Source: Auriscalpium vulgare (taxonomy: Eukaryota > Basidiomycota > Agaricomycetes > Russulales > Auriscalpiaceae). From it: a DNA stretch of 64,000 nucleotides. The stretch spans positions 930,001-994,000 of the forward strand of contig JAHBBC010000017.1 of assembly GCA_019915015.1 (NCBI GenBank), read 5' to 3'. Of this stretch, positions 18,431 to 28,049 are shown piece after piece. Under the pieces are notes generated by a model, which was not told the origin of the DNA, made no database searches, and saw only the letters and a list, made by a program, of their open reading frames with translations. Numbering within the stretch: the stretch's first letter is position 1; the number at the start of each line of letters is the position of its first letter. Both the position numbers and the translations under genes were made by a program.

Positions 18431-21400
18431 CTACACTTGGTCGGGGACTTCGTCTTCGTCGTCGGGTGCGTCGAGAAGGGGTGGCTCTTCGCCGTCGTCG
18501 TTGCCGTGTTGCGTCGAGGCTTCTAACTCACGTAGTCGATGAGTGTCTATGTCGACGTCGGACAGGTGGAAGGGAATCTCCTTGCGAGCGAAGTAGGGGA
18601 TGACTCGAAATGCGGCGATCGGACGGTCGAGTACAGAGCCGTCCAACTCCGCGACGATGTATGCTCCTCCCCGATTGCGGGAGACGACGACTAGGGGCCC
18701 TAGGTAGCGCGGGCGCATCTTCCGATTGAGTGACTTCTCGATCGCAGTGTGTCGGATGAGTACTAGAGCGCCTCACTTGAAGTCGAAGTTCTTGATGACG
18801 TGCGAATGTTCCTTCTCGAACTTCCTAGCGTTCGCGAGTCGCTCAGCGTATACGTCCGATCGGAGAGCGGAGACTTGATCATGTCGTTTCTGCAGTGCGA
18901 TTGCCCGTCGCGCGATGAGGTCTGTGGTCGAGAGAAGAGATTCGGGAGGGGGCTGGAGGTACGTCGCTTCAGAGATGTCGAGGGGAATGATCGGGTGACA
19001 TCCGGTGACAGCGAAGTATGGGGAGCAGCCCATGCGCTTCCGAACCGTGATACGTTCCGACCAGAACACCGAGAAAGCGCAGCGCGCCCACTGGGTCTGG
19101 TCACCATTCGCGGCCTTGTAGAGTGCTTGCCGAACGTCATAATGAGCACGTTCGACTATTCCGTTAGCACGAGAGTTGTAGCCTGAGATGCGAATGTGGT
19201 GTATGTGGTATTTCTTCTCAAGATGAACCAGGGCTTTGACAAAAGGACCGCCATTGTCAGTGACGACCTCCGACAGGGAACCCCAGCGACAGAGGATGCT
19301 TTGGAAGATCCAGTCCGCGATCGCGACGGCGTTCTCCTTCTTGAGTAGGGAGAATTCCGGGTAGGTCGTAAGTGAGCAGCGACCTTGGACGATATAGCGG
19401 TATCCTCCTGAGACGGGCATGTGCAGCGTGTCGACGTAGATCTTTGCGAACAAGGGAGCGGGAGTTGCGACGGTCGGAGGGATGAGGATCTGTCGCTTCT
19501 GGCGTTGTTGACAGAGGTGGCATGTGCGAACATACCACATAACGTCCGATTCATAGGACGGCCACCAGAAGTGTTCTCCGACTAGAGATCGAGTAGCAAA
19601 GACTCCGCGATGTCCGACTTTGTCGTGGCAGTCGACTAGGACTTGGATACGGCGCTTGGGGTGGGGGATGAGCTTGTGCGCGCCATCTCCTGAGCGTCGA
19701 TAGAGTCGATTGCCGGTACTGAAGAATCGGAGGGCGTATCGGATGAAAGTCGCAAATTCTTGGTCGGAAAGGTGATCTGGTCGCACGGGATCTTCTAACC
19801 ATTCGCGAACATGGACTAGTCGCTCGTCGGCTTTGATCGCTGCGTCGCTGCGTGGGACTTCGTCGTACGATAGCTCGGGCTCCTCCTCCTCACTGAGATC
19901 TTGACCGTCCGCGGTCAATGCGAACACAGCGTTGAGTCCTGGGGCGGGGAGGGAGGGAGCTTGGTCGGGTTTGACTGTGGAGCTATGCGTGGGGACTGCG
20001 AACAAAAATCCGTACAGGTTGTCGAGCCAATCATCGTAGTCTTCGTCGGGGGGTTCCTCTGGATCGCCTGGTTGTCGGACGCGACGCGACAGTCCGTCGG
20101 GACCATGTGCGATGCCTGGGACGTGTCGAAGGAGGAACTTGAAGACGAGGATGCCTATGATCCAGCGATTGATGCTAGCCGTCGGGACCAAATCGGGGTT
20201 CTTGAGCATTCCTCCGATTGAGCTGGCATCTACTTCGACGATGAAGTTCCGTAGTCCGATGAGGTACATGCGAAGGGCGCGAAGCGATCGGAAGAGTCCA
20301 TAGATCTCGAGCTTGGGCTGGGAGAAGCGTCGTTCGCGATCGTTGAGTGAGATCGATCCAAAACGGCTGTAGTAACGCTTCTTCGGGTTGTTCAGTTCCT
20401 CTTGGGCGAGAATGTAGCCGACTGCGATGTAGGATGTGTCGACTGCGAGGATGACTGGTGCCTGCGACTCGTAATCGATCGCTCGGAGGGCGTCCGACTT
20501 GACTAGCGCGTTCTTGAGGTACTCTTGCGCCTTGTGCTGATCGGGACCGTACTCCCACTCCGTACCCTTCCGTGTGAGCTTGGTGAGAGGCCACGCATGC
20601 TTCGCGAAGTCCTTGATGAATATCCTGCAGACTCCGACTGTGCCAAGGAAAGCGCGAACGTCGGAGAGATCTTTGAGAGGACCCCAGTTCGTGATGGCTG
20701 AGATTGTGGTCGGATCTGCGCGGCGACCTTCCGGAGTGCAGAGGTGTCGGAGGACGGTGAATTCGCGAGCGATGAGGATCGACTTGGGACCGGAGAAGGT
20801 ACCGCCGGAGTAGCGCATGCGCTGGAGGATCCGATTGACGTTGGTGAGGTGCTCCCAGACGAAGCGACGAATGTCCTTGTTTTCCGGGATCATCTCGTAA
20901 GACCCATCGGAAAGTCGATAGTCGGACTTGGGGCCTTTGAGGGGAACATCGTCGATGAAGGGCACTGTGAAGGTCGGGATCTCATCCTGCAAAATGAACG
21001 TGACGTCGTCGTGGAATATGGGGACCGAGTTCGTCCACCCCATCGGAAGGGTGACTAGACGAAGTGCTCCGTAAGGCGTCTGGAAGGTCGTGAAGTTGCG
21101 GGATCGGGGGTCGATGAGTCGCTCGTCGTATCCGACGTAGAGGTCGAGGATGCCACCGCAGGCGCGTCCTCCGAACTGTTCTGCGAGTTGTTCTTGGATC
21201 GGAGGGACGCCAGAGTGTGCGACCGTGACAGCGTTGAGTGGCTCGAGCGAGTGGACTATACGTAGACTCTTGCCATCCTTCTTTGCGACGCAGAACCACT
21301 TCGATCGATAGGAAGAGTTCGAGGGCTCGTAGACACCTGCTGCGATCTTCCGTTTGATCATGGCGCAGACGTCGTTGTAGATGCCCGGGGGTATGGGGAT

Positions 21401-22153
21401 GTTGCGATCGACCCATGGGACGTGTGCGACGACGGGAATCTGGATCGGAGGGAAGTATTCGGGCTTGAAGCTACCGCGTTCGGTGTCGTCCCATGCGAAA
21501 GCCTCGTTCTGCTTTACTATGATGTCGTGCAAGAGGTTGCGCTCGGTCGGGGTGAGGAATTCGTAACTGGGGTTCGCGTCCATCTTGTCGTGATGTTCTT
21601 GTGTGTATCGACCGGTGGGAACGAAGGGCGGGGGATGCGTCGATAATGGTGGCATGGATGCAAGGGGGTCTCCGATGATGTTGCGCTCGATGCGAAACCC
21701 GTCAGGAAGTGTGCCAAGAACGGGTCGGACTTTGTCTGCGACGGGCTTGTACTTCTTCTTGCCAAGAAAGATGTCGACTGGGTCCGGATCGGAAGGCGAA
21801 GGCGACCATGTGGACGAGTTCAAGAAAGTGGTCGGTGGTCGCGGGGAATGTCCAAGATATTGCTGAGTGTCGTCGTCAAGATGTGGGTGTCGATAGCGCG
21901 GTTTCTGAGTCGGAGATGGCTTGCGATCGGACGACGTATACTGGTGACCAAGATTTGATTCGGGAGTCGTACGTGATTTACAAGGCTCTGCGGGACATAT
22001 TTTGTTCAAGAAAGACGGGGCTGCGTACTCTGGCAAATGCGTGCGGGCTTCAGAAGCGGTAACATAGGCAGCTTGAATCGCGGAGGCGTCGGAGGCGTCG
22101 ATTGGGGTATATGCAATGATGCGCGCGTCGTCGCCATCGCCTTCAATGATCAT
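18431..22153 (-). pseudogene. pol: pol of gypsy2 (RT-RNase H-IN), one internal stop
   Basis: Minus-strand frame from 22153 with an in-frame TGA at 18775-18773; homology continues after it in the same frame to TAG at 18431. By approximate residue: reverse transcriptase with WFCVAKKDGKSLRIVHSLEPLN and the variant active site PFIDDV (~398); RNase H with LAVDTSYIAVGY (~567); integrase zinc finger ending CHLCQQR; integrase catalytic Asp in IYVDTLHMP, Asp in TDNGGPF (~968) and Glu in NGIVERAH (~998); and after the stop a C-terminal SH3-like segment (RPRYLGPLVVV). This is the Agaricomycete gypsy lineage with FIDD in RT. gag lies upstream in a different frame (+1); the open frames overlap near 22185-22230, so the original may have been one polyprotein. 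No chromodomain is seen. A polypurine-tract-like block sits in the coding sequence at 19883-19923. Confidence 0.88.
19883..19923 (-). other. Internal polypurine-tract-like block in gypsy2 pol
   Basis: On the minus strand it reads as an imperfect TGACCG...CGGTCA hairpin followed by GTGAGGAGGAGGA. It matches the block beside the 3' LTR (893-934) at about 37 of 41 bases. It lies between RNase H and integrase coding regions and could act as a central polypurine tract. Confidence 0.45.
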
Positions 22154-22181
22154 GGCGATGGCTTCATCTTCACCTAGATCA

Positions 22182-24974
22182 TCAAAGGTGGGAGCCGCTA
22201 TGGCATGCCTTGCGAAACCGGTGATGGCCTCGCGGGAAGGTCGGGATCGTCAAGATGTCGTCGGAGTTCGGGTTGCGGATGGTGACCGTCTGATCCTCGT
22301 CGCGGTAGTTGCGGACGATGCTCTCGGTGAGCACGTCGAAGGGGCGACCGAGGAGAATGTCGTAGGCGACGTCGCGGACAACGTGCACCTGCAGGTAGAG
22401 GGTCATGTTCCCGAACTTGATCGGAACGTTGCGCGCCATGCCCAATGAGCTGGAGACCTGCCAATTGGCGCTCTGAAGTCGGATTTTGACGTTGGGGGAG
22501 TAGGCGAGCTCCAGGAAATGGGCGACCTCCTCGGACATCGCGATGACTTGCGAGCCGGGGTCCAGCAGGCACTCGATCGTGGCGCGACCAGCGACGAGAC
22601 CGTCGATCGATCGGAGAGCGTGCGAGTCGCGAGCGACTGTGAGCATGTCGGGGTCGGGGCACTCGCCGGGGCCGAGATCGTTGAGGTACATCTCAATGGG
22701 GTCGGACATGTACAAGACGCACTCCTTCGATTCGTTCGACCAGAGCTGCTCCTTGGAGGCCTTTCGGGGATCGGGGGCGTAGTTGGAGAAGACGCGCTCC
22801 TCAGCTTGCCTTATCGCGGCGGCCGGTGACACGAGCTCCTCGTCGGGGACTTCCTCCACTGTGACGCGATGATAGTTGGTCGCGACCGGAGCTGCGACCG
22901 GCTCAGCGACTGCGCGACGAGGGGTGACCGCGTCGCGATACTTGGCGCGGACCTCGGGGGCGAGCGACAAAAGCTCCTCCGGCGTGATGACGATCTGGGA
23001 GTCCTTCATAGCGCGAGCGAAGACTTGCTCTGCGATCTCCGATCGGTGGACCGGGGGCAGGTTGCGATAGTTGGGCTCGCGAACCGCCTTGGGAGGGTCG
23101 GCTGGCACTGTCTTGGGCTTCACCGGCGCGTCGGTCGCATCGCGTGCACCTCGAAAGGGATGCGCCGGCGCGGGCGCCGACTGATCGGAGGACTTGGCTG
23201 GTTGATCGGAAGCCGTCGGAGCGGCCGCAGCCTGCTTGGGCTTAGCACGGCGCGTGATCTCCACACCGTCAAAGACTTGCGCGTTGGTTGAGGCAGTCCT
23301 CTCGCCGCGCAGCTGTGTGAGCTCCGCTTCAAGCGTGGCGATGCGATCGGAAGTCGAGAGGGTGAAGACTTGGAGGGGCTCCTCCGGGATTACTCCAACG
23401 AACAGCTGTGCCGCAGCCCCTGGCTGCTCCGCTGCCTTGCGACGATGCCACTCTCTAACCCGATCGCGAAGGAAGTCGCCTGTGATGCGACTGGGCACGA
23501 AGGTACCGTTGGGCAAGGTAACCTTTCCGTCCGCGTTCCGAGCGACTATGCCTGCCCGAATATCTTCTTCGACTGCAGGGCACGCTGAGATGCGATGATC
23601 GGAAGCTCCATCGTACAGGCATCGACCTGCCAGGCGCTGCATGTTCGCGTTGGGGACAGCCGCTGGGGCGACTGCGACTGCCGGAACTGCGACTGCGACT
23701 GGTGCCGCCGCAGCCTGTTGAGTCACGCCTGGGAGTGCGCCTCCCTGCATCAGTGTTCGGACGAACGATGCGATGATGTCCTCGGCCTTAATTGCGGGCG
23801 GAGGGGTCTGCGACTGCGGAACTGGGGCTGGCGGGTTTGCGACGATGGTCGGAGCAGTCGTAGAGGTAGCGGTGGTGGCTCCTCGGATGTCCCTCGAGAC
23901 CGACTGAAGCGCGAAGCGAGCAGCGCTATTGACGTCGGCGACCTCGTAGCTGTCGCCTGGGACCACATCGGGCTTCTTGACTTGCAGTCGCGCCTCGATG
24001 CGCGGCCAAAGGTAGTCGGGGATCCCACGCGGAAAGTCGCTTTTCTGCTGCATGTCGGAGTACCGATGATGCCGGATGGGGAATCCGGAGATCGTAATGA
24101 ACGATCGGTAGTAGGCAGCAAAGTCGTCGAGCGTGACCATGTATGTGCGACGCGTGTCGGAGATGAGCGATTCGAGGTCGGAAGTGGAGTAGGTGCGATC
24201 CTCATCGGCGGTGGGGTAGAGTGCCTTGATCTCGGCCTTGAACACGTCGTACGTGCCCGTGAAGCCTGGCAGAGCCTCGAAACAATTGGCGACCTCGATC
24301 GGGACATAGCGTTGTACCCAATCTTTCTTCTGCTGGTCGGTGAGACCAGACTGTGCCGCAAGCGTCTCGAGGTCGGAAAAGAATCGCCTGATGGATCGCG
24401 GGTTTTCTTCATCACAAACGGGGGCGGTCTTCGAACCGCGGGGGGGCATAGGAGTAGCCATCGGAAGCGGTGCGACGGGGGGTACAGCAGCTATGGTTGT
24501 TGCGGGAGGGGGGATAAAGGCGATCGGAGCTGTGACTGGTCCGACGTTGGGAGTCGGAGAGGGTGGAGTGATCGGAGTCGGAGGGTGCGATGGACGTGAA
24601 GGAGTCGATGGGGTCAAAGGTGTGAGAGCAGGCGACGGTGTTCGGAACCCGCCTGGGATGTGTGGGTGATCGAGTAGCTCGAACGACTCGCTTCCGGAGG
24701 TACTCTGAAGGTGATTGTGAGTCGCGTCCGGGCTGGGGACTTCGTCGAAGAGATCTCCTACGAGCGTGGGGGATCCGGGGATAGCAGGTGGGGGTACGAC
24801 GAAGCTTTGTCGGACTTCGTCGGCGAGAGCGGAGGAACGGGTGTGGCGTCGATTGGAGAATGGGGAAGGCGCTGGCGCTTGCTTCGGAGGAATCCTGACT
24901 GAAACCCTCGCGGTGGGCTCCAAAAGTGATGGACACAACCAGGTAGTAGGGCGGAATGCGTAACGTAGCACCAA
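22182..24974 (-). CDS. gag: gag-protease ORF of gypsy2
   Basis: Open frame of 930 codons. No ATG lies near the upstream stop; the first in-frame ATGs are about residue 170 (MATPMPPRG), where Gag-like sequence starts (IRRFFSDLETLAAQSG), so the Pro/Ser-rich N-terminal stretch may be leader or start at a non-ATG codon. The central part is Gag capsid-like, followed by Ala/Pro linkers and a short Cys/His motif (CLYDGASDHRISACP, ~450) resembling a degenerate zinc knuckle. The C-terminus carries an aspartic protease with LLDPGSQVIAMS near 806 and ILLGRPF near 875. The frame stops at 22182; pol continues in the +1 frame. Gag would form the virus-like particle and the protease would cleave the polyprotein. 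Confidence 0.82.
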   Translation of the reverse strand: MVLRYAFRPTTWLCPSLLEPTARVSVRIPPKQAPAPSPFSNRRHTRSSALADEVRQSFVVPPPAIPGSPTLVGDLFDEVPSPDATHNHLQSTSGSESFELLDHPHIPGGFRTPSPALTPLTPSTPSRPSHPPTPITPPSPTPNVGPVTAPIAFIPPPATTIAAVPPVAPLPMATPMPPRGSKTAPVCDEENPRSIRRFFSDLETLAAQSGLTDQQKKDWVQRYVPIEVANCFEALPGFTGTYDVFKAEIKALYPTADEDRTYSTSDLESLISDTRRTYMVTLDDFAAYYRSFITISGFPIRHHRYSDMQQKSDFPRGIPDYLWPRIEARLQVKKPDVVPGDSYEVADVNSAARFALQSVSRDIRGATTATSTTAPTIVANPPAPVPQSQTPPPAIKAEDIIASFVRTLMQGGALPGVTQQAAAAPVAVAVPAVAVAPAAVPNANMQRLAGRCLYDGASDHRISACPAVEEDIRAGIVARNADGKVTLPNGTFVPSRITGDFLRDRVREWHRRKAAEQPGAAAQLFVGVIPEEPLQVFTLSTSDRIATLEAELTQLRGERTASTNAQVFDGVEITRRAKPKQAAAAPTASDQPAKSSDQSAPAPAHPFRGARDATDAPVKPKTVPADPPKAVREPNYRNLPPVHRSEIAEQVFARAMKDSQIVITPEELLSLAPEVRAKYRDAVTPRRAVAEPVAAPVATNYHRVTVEEVPDEELVSPAAAIRQAEERVFSNYAPDPRKASKEQLWSNESKECVLYMSDPIEMYLNDLGPGECPDPDMLTVARDSHALRSIDGLVAGRATIECLLDPGSQVIAMSEEVAHFLELAYSPNVKIRLQSANWQVSSSLGMARNVPIKFGNMTLYLQVHVVRDVAYDILLGRPFDVLTESIVRNYRDEDQTVTIRNPNSDDILTIPTFPRGHHRFRKACHSGSHL

Positions 24975-26220
24975 TCCCTAGAGCGCTGCAGAGATGTCGG
25001 TGTGTGTGCGAGCGAGCGTCAGGAGTCCCGGAGTAAGCGACGACCGTCTCCGATCAATCGTACTGCGATCCGATCGAGAGCGCAGCAGCGACGAGGCGAT
25101 CGATCGACTCTCCGACCGATCGGAAAGCAAGACTTCGACGTACGATGTCGGAAGACTGCGACGCGACTGCGATCGAGGACTCTGGCAAAGGGGCAACAAC
25201 GATGGAACAAGATGAGAGCGATAAGACGGGAGGCGAGAACAAAGGCTAAGGCGATGACTGAGGCTGAGGCGCGAGAGCAGTCAACCGATGTTGACTGCTA
25301 TACGATACGACGAGAGCGAGAGTGCACGACTTGTGCTCGGAGCGATGAGGGGGGAACGTAACTTGCATTTCGCAGAGTATCCGACGACTATTTATACGTT
25401 GCGACGAGTACAGTGCGTGTCCGATCGAATAAGTACGGAAACATCGGAAAGACAAAAGAAAAGATAGCGGTGTCGTATCAAATGGTGCGGACAATGTGCG
25501 AGAGTCATGCGACGGTCAGACGACGAGGAACGAGGCGGGGTACGATGTCGAGCGAACGATCAGCGCTGTCAAGGGACAAAGGAAACGGTGCGGGAAACGA
25601 TCCGCTCTGTCGTCGACTGTGGGAAACAGCGTCGGGGAGCGCAAGAATCGACAAGGAGCGCCATATCGAGCGCGATAACGGTGGTCCGATGATGTGGGCA
25701 CAAGGCTGCGTCGTCCGATTGCGAACATTCGGAGTGCCACACTCCCGACGCGCGTCGCGACTGGGTCACGTGTCGATCGCAAGTCGCGTCGTGACTGCGG
25801 GGGCGTAGCGCGGGTCGTAAGGCGCTAGGGCGCATCGGAGGGAAGCGGGCAAGTGGGTAGCGCTGAACCGGAGGACATCGGGGGAGTCGGACTCGTGTGG
25901 CGGACAATGGGCGAGCGGACAATGGGCGACTGAGGCGGTACTCGGATGGCGTGAGAGCTCCGGGGCTGCGTAGCGCCGAGCGTGGCTGTCGTGCGACCAG
26001 GCTGTACGAGTCTGATGGAAATCTGATGCGTCGTGACGGGCGTGGGAAATGCTGTGCTGGCGAGCGTGTGGCGACTGGGGGCGCGTGGTGCGAGCAGCGT
26101 GGGAGTCGGCGGGGCGTTCCGATCGTGGCGCAGGAAGGCCGAGGTCACGTGACCGAGGACTTGGTCGAAAATGCGAAAAGACAGTCGAGATCCCCTCCCA
26201 GCGCGGGACGGGGCTTGTCA
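24975..26220 (-). repeat. gypsy2 5' LTR (with leader; inner edge not resolved)
   Basis: 25329-26220 is proven by the match to 1-892. The TATA box at 25389-25396 requires R/U5 to extend left, so the LTR probably reaches close to 24990; 24975-25328 has no coding signal. The outer edge is at 26220 (minus strand TGACAAGCC), where the sequence turns into chromovirus copy 2 pol. The expected 5-bp target duplication would be TCGTC (26221-26225), with its partner outside the window. Confidence 0.8.
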
Positions 26221-26919
26221 TCGTCCACCGGGATGAGCCCTCATTTCGTACTCTATGGGTACCAACCCAAATCCAGCTTGGATTTTGCACAGGCGGAAGG
26301 AGCGGAAGCCGCTCCACAGGACGCTTTGTTGAATGACCGATCCGACGATTTCGTGCGATTAATGCAGTACCATCGGGAAAGCGCAAGGATGGCTCTCGCG
26401 CGAGCTCAGTTGAAACAGAGCGAATCCTACAACAAGGGTCGACGAGAGTTAGAATTTAAGGTCGGAGACCAAGTCTTGGTGAATCCACATTCTTTGGAAT
26501 GGGTGGAAAGCAAAGGAGAAGGCAGCAAGTTAGTACAACGCGCTGTTGGCCCATTCGAGATTCAGGAGCGTATTAACCCCAAGGTCTATCGTCTTCGACT
26601 TCCCGACAATTACCCTGGTTCCAACGTTCTTAATCTCGAACATCTACGTTTATACAGACCATCAGATCCTGAATTCGGGCATCGCACGGTGCTGCCAGAC
26701 ACCCGTTCAGACAAGCCAGCCTCTGAAGAGTATCATGTTGATAAGATAGTCGGCCATCGTTACGACAAGCGCAAGAAGCAAATGCTCTACCTCATTCGCT
26801 GGGAGGGGTATTCGCCGCTATACGACTCATGGGCCACCACCACGGATTTGCGGAACGCACCCCAACGGCTATTCTCTTACAGACGAGACGCGGGCTTGGC
26901 CGGTCCCGCTAAACAGTGA
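26221..26919 (+). pseudogene. pol 3' fragment of chromovirus copy 2 (integrase C-terminus and chromodomain)
   Basis: About 230 codons aligned to residues ~1398-1629 of copy 1 pol, stopping at 26919. It has the integrase C-terminal region (VGDQVLVNPHSLEW) and the chromodomain (WEGYSPLYDSWATT). An open frame upstream through the gypsy2 LTR is a chance extension. Differences from copy 1 are mostly third-position, so this reading frame was under constraint before the breaks. Confidence 0.88.
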
Positions 26920-27153
26920 AGCGGAATCACCTTTTATGTATATAATTTCTTCCAATTTTATTTCTTTCTGTACTATTCATTGTTCAGAGTACTGCCTTTT
27001 TCTTTTATTTTACCTATTTTATGCGACACGACGACAGCACGTGACCCCACTGGGCGCCACCGCCTCGAGGCGCACTTAGACGGAGGACGGACGATGCAGA
27101 ACTCACTTCTTTGTCTTGAACCATCACCTCGCCCCTACTCCGTCAAACGCCAA

Positions 27154-27859
27154 ATGTCGTCGTGGGCACAACCATCGCATGGTTGGGGAGCGGAAGCCGC
27201 TCCCACGCCCCCGCCGGCAGGGAAATTGCGAGACATTGCGCGTCGAAGGCGCGCAGGAGACCCCAAGGCGATTTACGATGAATCAGTCAAGCCATACAAC
27301 ATAGTGACGTCAGGAGGATATCTCGCCGAAGTCTACACGTCTTCAGTTCCAGGAGTTCAATGGGTCGGATTCGGAATGGATCCAACGCCGAGCGGACGCT
27401 CGCCGGTGCCCCTACCTTCACGAACTGCTTTACACGCGACTCCCCCATTTCGTTATCGATCGGATGGACCAGACATCCCCATCGAATGGTGGGATTACAA
27501 ACGTTCTTGGCTCGCTTATCGTCCGTTGCCCAACGATAGTACCAACGACGAGTGGGTGTATAACGATCAAGCGGACGGGAACGGCTTCGTACGTGTAGGC
27601 AATGACCAGTATCAATGCGCTCCAAAGGCCTTATCGTGGTTGACGGAGTATACAGGCCATATGATGCAGATTGGAGAGGCCATGCAGAAGTACTTGGGGT
27701 ACGATGCGGCACCACTACGTATCCCTGCCATGACCCGAGAGCCAGCGGTTAAAGGCGACCTCAAGAAACAACTCTCGATCATTTGTCGTTCTATGCACGA
27801 GTGGATGGCTTTCGTGGTATTTCTCGCAACTCATGCGGGTCATGGCTGGGAAGCAATTC
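27154..27859 (+). pseudogene. ORF3 of chromovirus copy 2, 5' part
   Basis: ATG at 27154 (MSSWAQPSHGWG), homologous to copy 1 ORF3 at 11871 but without the premature stop: CGA here where copy 1 has TGA at 11961. It is interrupted by the copia element at 27859/27860 and continues at 32741. It shows the ancestral start of ORF3 and that the 5' part was translated as one frame. Confidence 0.8.
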
Positions 27860-28009
27860 TGTCTAGAATGTATCTAGCCTCTAAAGCGCTGTGCAAGGAC
27901 TGTCAAGAACGAAGAGAAAAGACAGTCCGAGCACAGGAAGATACTCGACGACGTGATTACGTAATGTGGCTATCGTACGTGCTACTTGACTACGCATTGT
28001 ACTCTAACA
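27860..28009 (-). repeat. 3' LTR of copia element
   Basis: 150 bp, identical by eye to 32586-32735. The minus strand begins TGTTAGAGTAC and ends CTAGACA. Confidence 0.95.
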
Positions 28010-28018
28010 CTCCCCCAC
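28010..28018 (-). other. Polypurine tract of copia element
   Basis: Minus strand GTGGGGGAG directly abuts the 3' LTR, the usual plus-strand priming site. Confidence 0.7.
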
Positions 28019-28049
28019 AATGTGGGAAGTCAAGAAAAACTGAGATAGC

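Larger units (their letters stand above)
1..26220 (-). mobile_element. gypsy2: minus-strand Ty3/gypsy LTR retrotransposon with an antisense gene
   Basis: Direct repeats at 1-892 and about 25.0-26.22 kb are its LTRs; the left one runs off the window. Reading on the minus strand the order is 5' LTR (right), gag (24974 to 22182), pol (22153 to 18431), an intron-containing gene on the opposite strand, a polypurine tract at 893-909, then the 3' LTR (left). A 14.65-kb chromovirus (3092-17740) is nested in the antisense gene. The right LTR abuts pol of another chromovirus at 26221, so gypsy2 itself inserted into that element. LTR copies differ at roughly nine sites over 892 bp by eye, so the insertion is fairly recent. 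The left target duplication lies outside the window. Confidence 0.88.

Noticed and set aside
25897..26919. A single 340-codon ORF joining LTR sequence to a chromodomain
   Set aside because: The first ~110 codons are LTR DNA; only the part after 26221 is homologous to pol. The fusion is accidental.
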